Made by a program: the position numbers and the translations under genes. From positions 1 to 37,781 of IMG/VR virus record IMGVR_UViG_3300042462_000858: DNA of 37,781 nt, one strand, 5' to 3'. Positions 25,701 to 32,320 of the stretch are shown here, piece after piece. The notes under the pieces were generated by a model that was given only the letters and a program-made list of their open reading frames with translations, was not told where the DNA came from and did no database searches. Every line of letters begins with the position of its first letter. The first letter of the stretch is position 1. This DNA is from a virus.

Positions 25701-25872
25701 ACTCAGGTGAGATGCCTGTGGTCTTGGTATGAAAAATGTCACCACCGATAAAGATGTGGTCTACGCGCTGCTCTCTACAATCATCAATAAAATGTTGGAA
25801 TGTTTCACGATACTCATCGTGACGAGAAAGGGCTCGAATGTGGATATCAGCTGTGTGGGCTATGCGAATCAT
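22732..25872 (-). CDS. Mre11-Rad50 fusion (T4 gp47 + gp46 in one chain), 1046 aa
   Basis: Residues 1 to about 350 are an Mre11/SbcD phosphoesterase: D9-x-H11 (TADIHI), GGDIFH with D45, GNHDG (80-84), and a later YHGSVLG and LGDIHKR. From about 365 the chain is Rad50/SbcC: FDNLFSYGDGNEINF, Walker A FGSNRAGKSS near 405, long coiled coils with a hook near 720, ABC signature ELGSGMEKMISS near 950 and Walker B MFIIDEGFGALDD near 980. The hook has C-x6-C (CGDMFPTC), not the usual C-x2-C. In T4 these are separate genes 47 and 46; together they resect DNA ends for recombination-dependent replication. Here one uninterrupted frame carries both, fixing a 1:1 ratio. No Shine-Dalgarno precedes the ATG at 25872. 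Confidence 0.93.
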   Translation of the reverse strand: MIRIAHTADIHIRALSRHDEYRETFQHFIDDCREQRVDHIFIGGDIFHTKTTGISPEYIDLLSWWLTEMAKVALVHMILGNHDGNLVNMTRQDAVSPIVDALGNPRIYLYKKSGVYQFAPGYNLCVYSLFDEEGWDAVKPISGDFNIGCYHGSVLGSKTESDWAVEDGLSISFFKDYDITLLGDIHKRQFLAYRNYMPTMAYPGTLIQQNYAEELDHGYLVWNIHSHAEWDVEYRSLPNTKPFVTIEWAGSAENTFSLANDFPQGSRFRIKSFVHVSHHEVQELTSRLKQELQASEVTFKIDQQVDKEVIATETQVLHRADLREPDMLLSLMKNYHISSGQPEETWQKAGEQIKSYLSQVASSDDSVRNAKWSLKSLKFDNLFSYGDGNEINFDNLNGIIGIFGSNRAGKSSIVGSIMYSLFNTTDRGPMKNLYVCNIRKPFCYSRASIRVNGVDYVIERQTTKSENKKGIVSAATALNLYKIDSRGEAHDLAGEQRNDTEKVIRRLIGNPEDFLMTSLSAQGEINQFIQHGSSKRRTILSKFLDLDVFEKMYELANKDLSTSKAQLKILPERDWKTLESTNKIALLECSSNIENITESVRESAERLSELKSEYSRHSNFTPVTQTQVEVQRSKLAELERRLVDSQMSLDTIQDESEKIRNKVQQINSLSEENDILVLKKKQESFMLLESSVKELKLMHEKEATALKQQERSLKILDEVPCGDMFPTCKFIKDAHVVKNKIEDQKVKSAKALEKLGKATESLENLRVENITDKVNKLQKLQDMHTKLTIDLSKKQTEIVKIENSIESLTTTIKPARTRLCELEEALKNDENVEVVSLRSEIDVLTKKIAQFDSEKIQLASKIGKLNSELEKLNDEKDARESVLQKMKVHELIATAFSRKGVPSVVVASQMPAINAEISKILSGIVDFTVELEIDDESDSMEVYINYGDSRRIIELGSGMEKMISSIAIRVALINISSLPKTDMFIIDEGFGALDDTGVEACNRLLTSLKRYFKTVIVITHVDGVKDAADIVLEITKNEKDSKVVYE

Positions 25873-25906
25873 GCAATTTTACACTACACCAGCGTGGTTC
25901 AGTTGT

Positions 25907-26899
25907 TTAACTTGTGTACCGAAGTCTCAAACTTACCTCAGATATCTTTTCCAACTTATCAAAAAATATGTTTTCCCAGGTGGGCTCTTGAGCATTTGCC
26001 AGCGATTCTTTAAACTGCAATTTTGTCATGCTTCCTGCATCTTTAAATTCTTTTGTGTCTACGATTCGAACGTCGATATCATAGCTTTGAAATAGCTTGG
26101 CAAGCTTTGGTGTCTTCGCATACCACATGTCCATGTCCAAAGCTAAGGCGACTGGTGTGCCATGGAGCAAAATTTGAGAAAATAGCCTTGAGTTGATGCT
26201 TAAATCAGAGCCTAACAGCGCAGTTGCGTTGTCTCCGCACTTCATCAAATCAAAAGGCCCTTCGCAGATTATGAGCTGCTTTTCCCAATCTAGGTTAACC
26301 TCATTAAAAATGATGCCGGCCTTATCATCATCAGGATTGTCGTACTTTGTCCTTTTGTCAAAAGTGTCTATATTCCTAGCTACAAAGAAGTTAAGACTTC
26401 CTTGGGCATCAAAAGATGGCATGATAACCCTACGCTTCCATCTGTGCTCATTAGAGATACCAAGTTTATAGTGCCATGCATCTCGCAAACTGACCCCCCT
26501 TGAGTTAAGGTAAGACCATGCAGCTTTTACGTCGGGATGCTCTTGGCTTGCCATTGTCAACAACTTAAAGTCAGTTGGCAGGGGCGTTACTTTTTCTTTT
26601 TCTTCAACGTAATTGTCTTTTACGTTTTTTAAAGTGTCTGGGATGAATTCTGACTTATACCGCTGAAGTTGGGCTATCGTGCCGTATTTTCTGATCAGTG
26701 GCGCCAAAGAATGAGCTTTCCACCCGCATGTCCAACAATGGTGCCTGTCATCGTCGACACGAATCGCAAGCTTTCTTTTGTTTAGATCAGACGGCGCGCA
26801 GATAGGGCATCGAACGCTAAAATTTCTACCATTTGAAGCCAGAATCCCTTTTCCAAAAACGCTTTCAATGAAGGCTAGCTTAGCAGAAACAGTGTACAT
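25907..26899 (-). CDS. 61: DNA primase (DnaG type, T4 gp61-like)
   Basis: The protein is 330 aa. The N-terminal zinc domain has C31-x2-C34 and C55-x2-C58 (CPIC and CWTC). A TOPRIM core follows: E213 in LIICEGPFD, then ALALDMD with D255/D257. The segment WSYLNSRGVSLRDAWHYKLG near 128-147 is typical of DnaG-type catalytic cores. It would lay down RNA primers on the lagging strand with the phage helicase, which is not in this window. No Shine-Dalgarno precedes the ATG at 26899; instead a TTGAAC-18-TACAAT promoter-like pair ends eight bases before it. The gene lies just upstream of the gp47/46 fusion and 34 bases downstream of the ParB-like gene. Confidence 0.9.
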   Translation of the reverse strand: MYTVSAKLAFIESVFGKGILASNGRNFSVRCPICAPSDLNKRKLAIRVDDDRHHCWTCGWKAHSLAPLIRKYGTIAQLQRYKSEFIPDTLKNVKDNYVEEKEKVTPLPTDFKLLTMASQEHPDVKAAWSYLNSRGVSLRDAWHYKLGISNEHRWKRRVIMPSFDAQGSLNFFVARNIDTFDKRTKYDNPDDDKAGIIFNEVNLDWEKQLIICEGPFDLMKCGDNATALLGSDLSINSRLFSQILLHGTPVALALDMDMWYAKTPKLAKLFQSYDIDVRIVDTKEFKDAGSMTKLQFKESLANAQEPTWENIFFDKLEKISEVSLRLRYTS

Positions 26900-26907
26900 T
26901 GAAAGTT

Positions 26908-26937
26908 ATTGTATAAACTTGAATTCACATAGTTCAA
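26908..26937 (-). promoter_or_regulatory. Candidate sigma-70-like promoter before the primase gene
   Basis: Reading leftwards, TTGAAC (26932-26937) and TACAAT (26908-26913) are separated by 18 bases. The -10 ends eight bases before the primase ATG, so a transcript would be nearly leaderless. The -35 overlaps the 3' end of the ParB-like gene. The match is good but made by eye. Confidence 0.42.
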
Positions 26938-27455
26938 GTAACGTTTGAAGCCGCGCTGAGAGACACACTACTCTTAAACGAAAAAAACACTGGTACTTTT
27001 ATGCCGAGCTCTTTTGCGATAGCGAGCCGGTGATTTCCCTCTCCGACTTTGGCGACACCATTCTTTCCGATCTCGACATAAGCTGGCTTATTCGGGTTCC
27101 AACCCCGCGTTTTCATTTCACGGAACATGTGATCCCACTGGGATCGTCCAACGATCTGTCCTTCATCATCCATCGGGACGAAGTGCCACTTATCTTGATA
27201 TGATACCTTGTCAGACCCTAAAACCTCGGTGCCGCCCGCAGTGTCTGAGCTCCATGTATATTCTCGATAAGGCCATAGTTCCTCAGGAGAGTACATGGCA
27301 TGATATGCCTCATCAGGATCATATGCCTTATCACCAGTCGCCCACCTGTCAATTACCTCTCGAATTGTCGGAGGATCCTTGGGGGAAATATCGTAATACC
27401 CCTCGGCCAAAAAAGACTCGCGTATCAAGAGACGTAGCAGAGATGTTCCATTCAT
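26934..27455 (-). CDS. ParB/Srx-like domain protein with head-targeting-like N-terminus, 173 aa
   Basis: The C-terminal part has the ParB N-terminal-domain signature GVAKVGEGNHRLAIAKELG (133-151), the loop where ParB and sulfiredoxin-fold proteins bind nucleotide. Related phage proteins act as nucleases or NTP-binding enzymes. Which applies here is unknown, but GEGNHR is intact. The N-terminus (SLLRLLIRESFLAEG) is an amphipathic helix carrying two matches to the prohead protease rule, I-R-E13 before S14 and L-A-E18 before G19. It may therefore be packaged in the head and delivered with the DNA, as T4 Alt is; this is inference. There is no Shine-Dalgarno before the ATG. It lies between the RuvC-like and primase genes. 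Confidence 0.78.
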   Translation of the reverse strand: MNGTSLLRLLIRESFLAEGYYDISPKDPPTIREVIDRWATGDKAYDPDEAYHAMYSPEELWPYREYTWSSDTAGGTEVLGSDKVSYQDKWHFVPMDDEGQIVGRSQWDHMFREMKTRGWNPNKPAYVEIGKNGVAKVGEGNHRLAIAKELGIKVPVFFSFKSSVSLSAASNVT

Positions 27456-27464
27456 AGAAACTAA

Positions 27465-28031
27465 TTATTCTGACTGCAGAAAAGCTGCTCTAGCGATCAC
27501 ATAAGCGTCTGTTGCATCTCTTGACCAATCGACGTCTTTTCCGTTCTTTTTCTTCGGCCACATGACGTGCTTCAAGTCATTTTCAGACATGTGTTTGAAC
27601 ACCTGTTCTTTTCCGCTCAGGCCTGCGACTGAGGTTCTTTGCATTTTAATTCCGCAAAGCTTTCGTGCGTGCGCAGCAGAGATATATTCAGGTTCGACCT
27701 TAAAGATATTTCTTCCTATATAGCTGACGATGCCATTGAACCTCATCAGGGTTGTGATCGTCGCAGCAGACGACATTCCTTTTTGAAAGCCCAAAAGCGG
27801 TTCCTCAAGTGCAAGCCGCCAGGGTGAATCGTTTGGATATTTGGATTTTATCTCCTCAAGTGTGCCGGCGACCTTGTCTGCTTTTTTCCAAAGTGTATCT
27901 GCACCCTTAAATTCAATTCTATCCAAGTGCAAGATATGAGAGCCATCCTGAGAAGATCCCATCGCACAATTTAAAACGCAGAATCCCGTGATTGATGTCG
28001 AAACATCTAGACCAATTATGAAATTATCCAT
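27465..28031 (-). CDS. RuvC-like Holliday-junction resolvase, 188 aa
   Basis: The RNase-H-fold acidic residues are in place: D9 in GLDVSTSITGF, E76/E77 in LALEEPL, and D172/D175 in RDATDAYVIA near the end. The length fits the RuvC family. It would cut branched DNA before packaging, replacing the endonuclease VII (gp49) used by T4, which I do not see. A member of a related RNase-H-like group cannot be excluded. No Shine-Dalgarno is visible. It lies 40 bases after the gp4-like nuclease gene and 9 before the ParB-like gene. Confidence 0.85.
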   Translation of the reverse strand: MDNFIIGLDVSTSITGFCVLNCAMGSSQDGSHILHLDRIEFKGADTLWKKADKVAGTLEEIKSKYPNDSPWRLALEEPLLGFQKGMSSAATITTLMRFNGIVSYIGRNIFKVEPEYISAAHARKLCGIKMQRTSVAGLSGKEQVFKHMSENDLKHVMWPKKKNGKDVDWSRDATDAYVIARAAFLQSE

Positions 28032-28071
28032 GTCTGAATTATGGATAAAAACGCAAACGGTAAAACAAAAA

Positions 28072-28473
28072 TTAAAGAATGCCTAATTCCTTTAGCTCAA
28101 TTTCGGTAATTACCCTGAGGGTGACTCCGTTCATTGAACACCATTCAGAAGCTGCAGCGAGCTTCTTTTTTACAATGACTTGATCAAGACGTTTTTTAGG
28201 TTTGATCTCGATGATCTCTGCACTTCCATCATGATATTCAATCCTAAAGTCTGGATAGTACTTCCTTGTCTTCCCTGTTCTTTTGTTGCTCAAATAATCA
28301 ATGAAAAATGATTCGTACGACCAACTTAGTACACTTTCGTCTTGATCCAGGTATTTCATAAACCTTTCTTCCCAGCCTGAACGAAATTTACACTCCTTAC
28401 CCGTCTTTGTAGACGTGTAAGATCCACGATGATAGTGGGATTTTCTTTTTCGAGGTCTTCTTCGTACTGGCAT
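28072..28473 (-). CDS. 4: Head-completion nuclease (T4 gp4-like), 133 aa
   Basis: A basic N-terminus (MPVRRRPRKRKSHYHRG) leads to the gp4-type pattern: FRSGWEERFMKYLDQDESVL (30-49), WSYESFFIDYLSN, KYYPDFRIEY with D75, and IIEIKPKK with E89 and K91. These form a PD-(D/E)xK nuclease core with E35/E36 as the N-terminal acid. In T4, gp4 works with gp50 and gp2 to finish the DNA-filled head before tail attachment. The fold alone would also fit a TnsA-like nuclease, but the spacing and phage context favour gp4. The gene starts six bases after the LamG protein's stop, with no clear Shine-Dalgarno. Confidence 0.82.
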   Translation of the reverse strand: MPVRRRPRKRKSHYHRGSYTSTKTGKECKFRSGWEERFMKYLDQDESVLSWSYESFFIDYLSNKRTGKTRKYYPDFRIEYHDGSAEIIEIKPKKRLDQVIVKKKLAAASEWCSMNGVTLRVITEIELKELGIL

Positions 28474-28479
28474 TGGAAT

Positions 28480-30978
28480 TTAAACGTCAAAAGTTACTTT
28501 AAACATGACTCGATCCCCGTGCCTCTTAACTATTGGCTGGGCTAATTGAGTCTTTGCGACGACATTCAAACTTTCATCATGAAAGTTTAATCCAGAGATA
28601 TAGACGTAGTAAGGATCGTTGTCTGTCTTTATACCAGAAGCAGGAAGCTGAACAAAAGTCGGATTTGAGCTTGAATTCAGCATGTGCTGTGGAGCAACTA
28701 CCTCGACTTTAAGTGTGTGAATATTTTGCTCACCCCTGAATGAAATATTGAAGCCTTCCTTACCGTAGAAATAAAGGTGAGGGGTTTTTATAACCACTAT
28801 TCCTTCGTTGTAATAGATGTTTCCGCAACTATTCCAGGTAGAGGCAGGTGTGACGCAATCAGCACGGTAGATATTTCCCATCCCATCATCTTTAAGAGTG
28901 ATACCAAACCTTCCGCCTGATCCAGACAGGTTCGTGTCTGTTATGCTAAAGCTACCTGGTTTTATTTGTTTTCCGTAATAAAGATTTGAAATATCAAAAA
29001 ATGTAACTTGGTTAGATGAAGGGTCTTTTGTTCTTTGATAAATTGCTAACGGGGCATTTACCTGTATACCGGGATCGTACACACCATTGAACAGGTCTTG
29101 ATCTGAGTTATTTTTATAAGAAACAAACGCTCCTCCGGGCGCGGCGGCTGGATTCTCTGGCGTGAATCCTAAGAGATCATTAGTAAACTCGTTGCCTGAG
29201 ACAAGCGACACTCCTTCGACGTCTTCGAATGAGTCACCAAAGATCAACGAAGTTGTAGACAACAAGTTGTCCAAGCTGACCAAGCTGAGATCCTCTACTC
29301 CATCATCACCAACAAATTTGGATCTATTTGCCTCAGCTGCGACCAAAGAATAATCAGGTATGAAGTTACCATCGTCGCATGGCAAGACAAGCAAATTTCT
29401 TCGTCTTACGAATGGATCATTGTATAAAAACTCATTTGCTGTCAATGACTCGGTCGAATCCACAATGACTGTACCCGTCATGTGGTGCAATCTTGGATAC
29501 ACGTCGTTTGCAAAATCTCGTGTATAGTTTTCAATGTTAATGTAATGACCGTCAACACCAAAAGACATCGCAGCATTAAACGGGTCGTTTGTAGAACCGT
29601 CAATCTCAAAAAATGGTGTCTGTAGAACCCCACCGTACCCATTCACACTTTTTCTAACAGGAGAATCTTCTGTAAAAAATGGTGGGATGTAAAGAGCAAA
29701 ACGTTCATCTAGCTGTTGAACGCCCCTTGAAGAAGAAGCAAGGATATCTTGGTTCGTCATGTAATAACGTTTTATGCACAAGTCATGCAATTCTGCATTC
29801 AAATGATGAGAAAACGTGTATGAAGCAGGTTCTTCTATCCCGGGGCTTGTGTTTAAAATTGTTAACCCGTCTCTTGTCGCAGGATCGTTTGCAAAAAAAC
29901 TGGATTGTGAAGAAAGTCCCTTGTTGGTTCCTTCCCAAAAATTCCCAATACAAAGAACGTCTGGCGGCGCGAGGCTTGCTATATCGAACGTCTTTAACGC
30001 GACTGTGCCTGAAGGGATTACAAATGTACCCTTATCGAGGCCGTCGATATTAAAACTGCCTGTTCCTTCATTTATAAGCTGTGTTCCCCACCTGATGACA
30101 ACATGATGCCATTTATTCAAAGACAAAGAATTGTCGTCTGAACGAAAAACCAAATCAGATGGATACGTTCCTTGGGACACAAGAGACGGTGCGATATCTG
30201 CACTATGACTTAATTGAAGTTGTAACCTAAAAGCAGAGGCCTTGCCATTTTCATCTTTAGCTGAACCTGTTATAAGGGAAACGGCATAGCTTGATGATAG
30301 GTGGAAAATGGTCCCCGCTTTAAAATCTGAATCACTTTGCTCTTGCTGATATCTTGGGTTCACATAAAAGTCAAATGAGAAGGCACCACTTAGGCTGTAC
30401 GAACCAGTCACATATCCATCATGTGCTTGACCATTTATATTGGGGTATAGCAATGCAGAGCTTTCAGGAACAGCAGGGGAAGTAAAAAAGTTTAAAGTAT
30501 TGTAGTTAGTGAAACCCCATTGCGCAGAAGGATATGCTACGTTATAATAACTGTTTAAAACATCTTTAACAATTAATTTTTTTAATGTATTTGGCGTAAA
30601 TTCAGTGGATGGGGTAAACCTGGTAATGTCTAGGGTCTTATACTTTCTAGCTGATGTGCTTTGCTTACTTACCTTAGAAAGGTATTCTTCTAAAGAGGCG
30701 TGAAATTTTTGGTTATAGGTCGAATCAAAATTTGCGTAGTACCTGTTTATGTTTGCAGACGAATTAAGCTGAGACAAAAAGCTGTTGATATCTTCATCGT
30801 CATATGATGCGTCTATAAAGGCGGGCGACGGCGCTGTCTCCTTCTCTCGAAGACTTCTTCGAGCAAACACGTAGACTGACCCTTCCACACCTGAAGAAGA
30901 AGAAGAATATGTGCGCACGGGATTTGTTATTACGCTAAAAGTTTCTATGTCGCTTGGATTGACTTTGATAATGGACAT
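28480..30978 (-). CDS. Virion protein with LamG-like domain and shared C-terminal domain, 832 aa
   Basis: The ATG at 30978 has AAGG eight bases upstream. A concanavalin/LamG-like domain spans about 186-410: GSYSLSGAFSFDFYVNP, then LSLNKWHHVVIRWGT and IDGLDKGTF. Such domains bind sugars or protein surfaces. The last 160 or so residues align by eye with the end of the neighbouring 412-aa protein: GNIYYNEGIVVI, FNISFRGEQNIHTLKVEV, NSSSNPTF and LNVVAKTQLAQPI, ending in a KVTFDV strand. That C-terminal domain is one I know from structural proteins of marine T4-like phages. A baseplate or tail-surface role with host-glycan contact is inferred. There is no signal peptide or membrane segment. Confidence 0.82.
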   Translation of the reverse strand: MSIIKVNPSDIETFSVITNPVRTYSSSSSGVEGSVYVFARRSLREKETAPSPAFIDASYDDEDINSFLSQLNSSANINRYYANFDSTYNQKFHASLEEYLSKVSKQSTSARKYKTLDITRFTPSTEFTPNTLKKLIVKDVLNSYYNVAYPSAQWGFTNYNTLNFFTSPAVPESSALLYPNINGQAHDGYVTGSYSLSGAFSFDFYVNPRYQQEQSDSDFKAGTIFHLSSSYAVSLITGSAKDENGKASAFRLQLQLSHSADIAPSLVSQGTYPSDLVFRSDDNSLSLNKWHHVVIRWGTQLINEGTGSFNIDGLDKGTFVIPSGTVALKTFDIASLAPPDVLCIGNFWEGTNKGLSSQSSFFANDPATRDGLTILNTSPGIEEPASYTFSHHLNAELHDLCIKRYYMTNQDILASSSRGVQQLDERFALYIPPFFTEDSPVRKSVNGYGGVLQTPFFEIDGSTNDPFNAAMSFGVDGHYINIENYTRDFANDVYPRLHHMTGTVIVDSTESLTANEFLYNDPFVRRRNLLVLPCDDGNFIPDYSLVAAEANRSKFVGDDGVEDLSLVSLDNLLSTTSLIFGDSFEDVEGVSLVSGNEFTNDLLGFTPENPAAAPGGAFVSYKNNSDQDLFNGVYDPGIQVNAPLAIYQRTKDPSSNQVTFFDISNLYYGKQIKPGSFSITDTNLSGSGGRFGITLKDDGMGNIYRADCVTPASTWNSCGNIYYNEGIVVIKTPHLYFYGKEGFNISFRGEQNIHTLKVEVVAPQHMLNSSSNPTFVQLPASGIKTDNDPYYVYISGLNFHDESLNVVAKTQLAQPIVKRHGDRVMFKVTFDV

Positions 30979-31026
30979 GTCCGGGCCCTTACCGTAACTA
31001 TGTTAATTTCGCATATGGCAACCGGT

Positions 31027-31050
31027 GCAGCCATTGCTTTCAATAGCTGC
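31027..31050 (-). other. Stable hairpin in the leader of the 832-aa gene
   Basis: In the leftward transcript GCAGCTATTG and CAATGGCTGC pair in a 10-bp stem with a single G-U wobble and a 4-base AAAG loop. It lies 19 bases after the 412-aa gene's stop and 48 before the 832-aa start. No U-tract follows, so it is more likely a processing or stability element than a terminator. Confidence 0.55.
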
Positions 31051-31068
31051 TTTGTTGAAACTTCAAGA

Positions 31069-32307
31069 TCAAAAATCTAATCTGATCCTCAGCGTAAGAT
31101 CTCTTTCAGGAGACTTTTCAACTGGTCTTGACAGCTTTGCGACTGCCAACAAGTTGTTATTTGCGTCGTATAAGCCGACTGATGTAATAAACGTAAATGT
31201 CTGCTGGGTGTCTTCTTGACCCTGATCGATGACGACGATCCTGTTATTGTCATCAGTAAATGTTGGGTTAGAGGAATAATTAAATTCGTCTGCTGATGCC
31301 CTGCAGAAGATCAGTGTGCTGTTGATGTTCGTGATATTTTGAAAAGTGATTGCAGTCTGGGCGTCTGATCCGAACCTACATCCCGCAACATGGTCAACGA
31401 TGTTGTCTATTGACGCAGACACGACAAAATCAGGAATAAATTTTGCTGCCTTGCCCGTCTCTGTTCCCGAACTGCCCAGCGTAATTTTGCCGAGAGGGTG
31501 CATGGCGTCTATTGTCCCAGACATAAACTGTGAGCCTGATGTGATCTTTGCAAGATCTAAAACAACAACCCCGCGATCATAGAACATCAATCCGACAGAC
31601 TTGCTTGTGTTAGAGCTGTCAACAATGTTTCCGACCTGGCCGCCTTCTGTCATTGCTCTTAAGCTTGCAGCGCCGATATCTGTATAGATGGAAGACCCTG
31701 AAAGAGAAGTTGCTGCTAAATTTGGGATTCCATTTACGTCTGCGGCGGGTGGTATGTCGATGTTGACACCTGTAGTGCTAACATGGCTTGCTGTTTGATA
31801 AAATCTCATCGCAAATGTTTCACGTTTGATTTGATCTCTTGCGAAAAGCCTCTTGAAAGAAAGAAACAGAGCATTGTCAACTATGTCGCTGCTGCTATTT
31901 GAATCAATTGGCGCCCTAAACTGAGAAGATGCATCGCCTAATAATGCTTGCGAAAACTGACGATAGATATCAAGTTTTTCTCTCATCATTAATGATGATG
32001 ATGGGAAAAGCTCTTTTCCTGATGCATCAGCGCCTTGCTGGCTGGTTGAGGCTGTTGTGCCACCTGGCCTTAATCCAAAAGTCATATCAAAAACAGGATT
32101 TGCAGTCTGCAAAGTAAAATCCTGATCGTATACTGTCTGATATAGCGAGCTCGTCACGCCGGGCCCAATCCCGCCCGTCACAAACACCTGATATTTTCTA
32201 CGTGAAACAGAGCCGCTGATGTCCTCCTGTAGCACATCGATCAGCTGGTTTAAGAATGATCTTGCGGTCTTAATGTCACTCGGTAGAATCTCTTTAAAAA
32301 TTGACAT
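31069..32307 (-). CDS. Virion structural protein sharing C-terminal domain with the 832-aa protein, 412 aa
   Basis: The ATG at 32307 has AGGA seven bases upstream. The N-terminus (MSIFKEILPSDIKTARSFLN) resembles the start of the next gene's product (MSIIKVNPSDIETFS). The C-terminal half carries the same domain: VGLMFYDRGVVVLDL, AITFQNITNINSTLIF, FNYSSNPTF and LYDANNNLLAVAKLSRPVEK, ending in LTLRIRLDF. This pattern is common in structural proteins of marine T4-like phages. It has no LamG domain. It is probably part of the baseplate or tail. The pair may have arisen by duplication with later insertion of the LamG part into the downstream copy. Confidence 0.82.
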   Translation of the reverse strand: MSIFKEILPSDIKTARSFLNQLIDVLQEDISGSVSRRKYQVFVTGGIGPGVTSSLYQTVYDQDFTLQTANPVFDMTFGLRPGGTTASTSQQGADASGKELFPSSSLMMREKLDIYRQFSQALLGDASSQFRAPIDSNSSSDIVDNALFLSFKRLFARDQIKRETFAMRFYQTASHVSTTGVNIDIPPAADVNGIPNLAATSLSGSSIYTDIGAASLRAMTEGGQVGNIVDSSNTSKSVGLMFYDRGVVVLDLAKITSGSQFMSGTIDAMHPLGKITLGSSGTETGKAAKFIPDFVVSASIDNIVDHVAGCRFGSDAQTAITFQNITNINSTLIFCRASADEFNYSSNPTFTDDNNRIVVIDQGQEDTQQTFTFITSVGLYDANNNLLAVAKLSRPVEKSPERDLTLRIRLDF

Positions 32308-32320
32308 GCTTTGATCCTAA

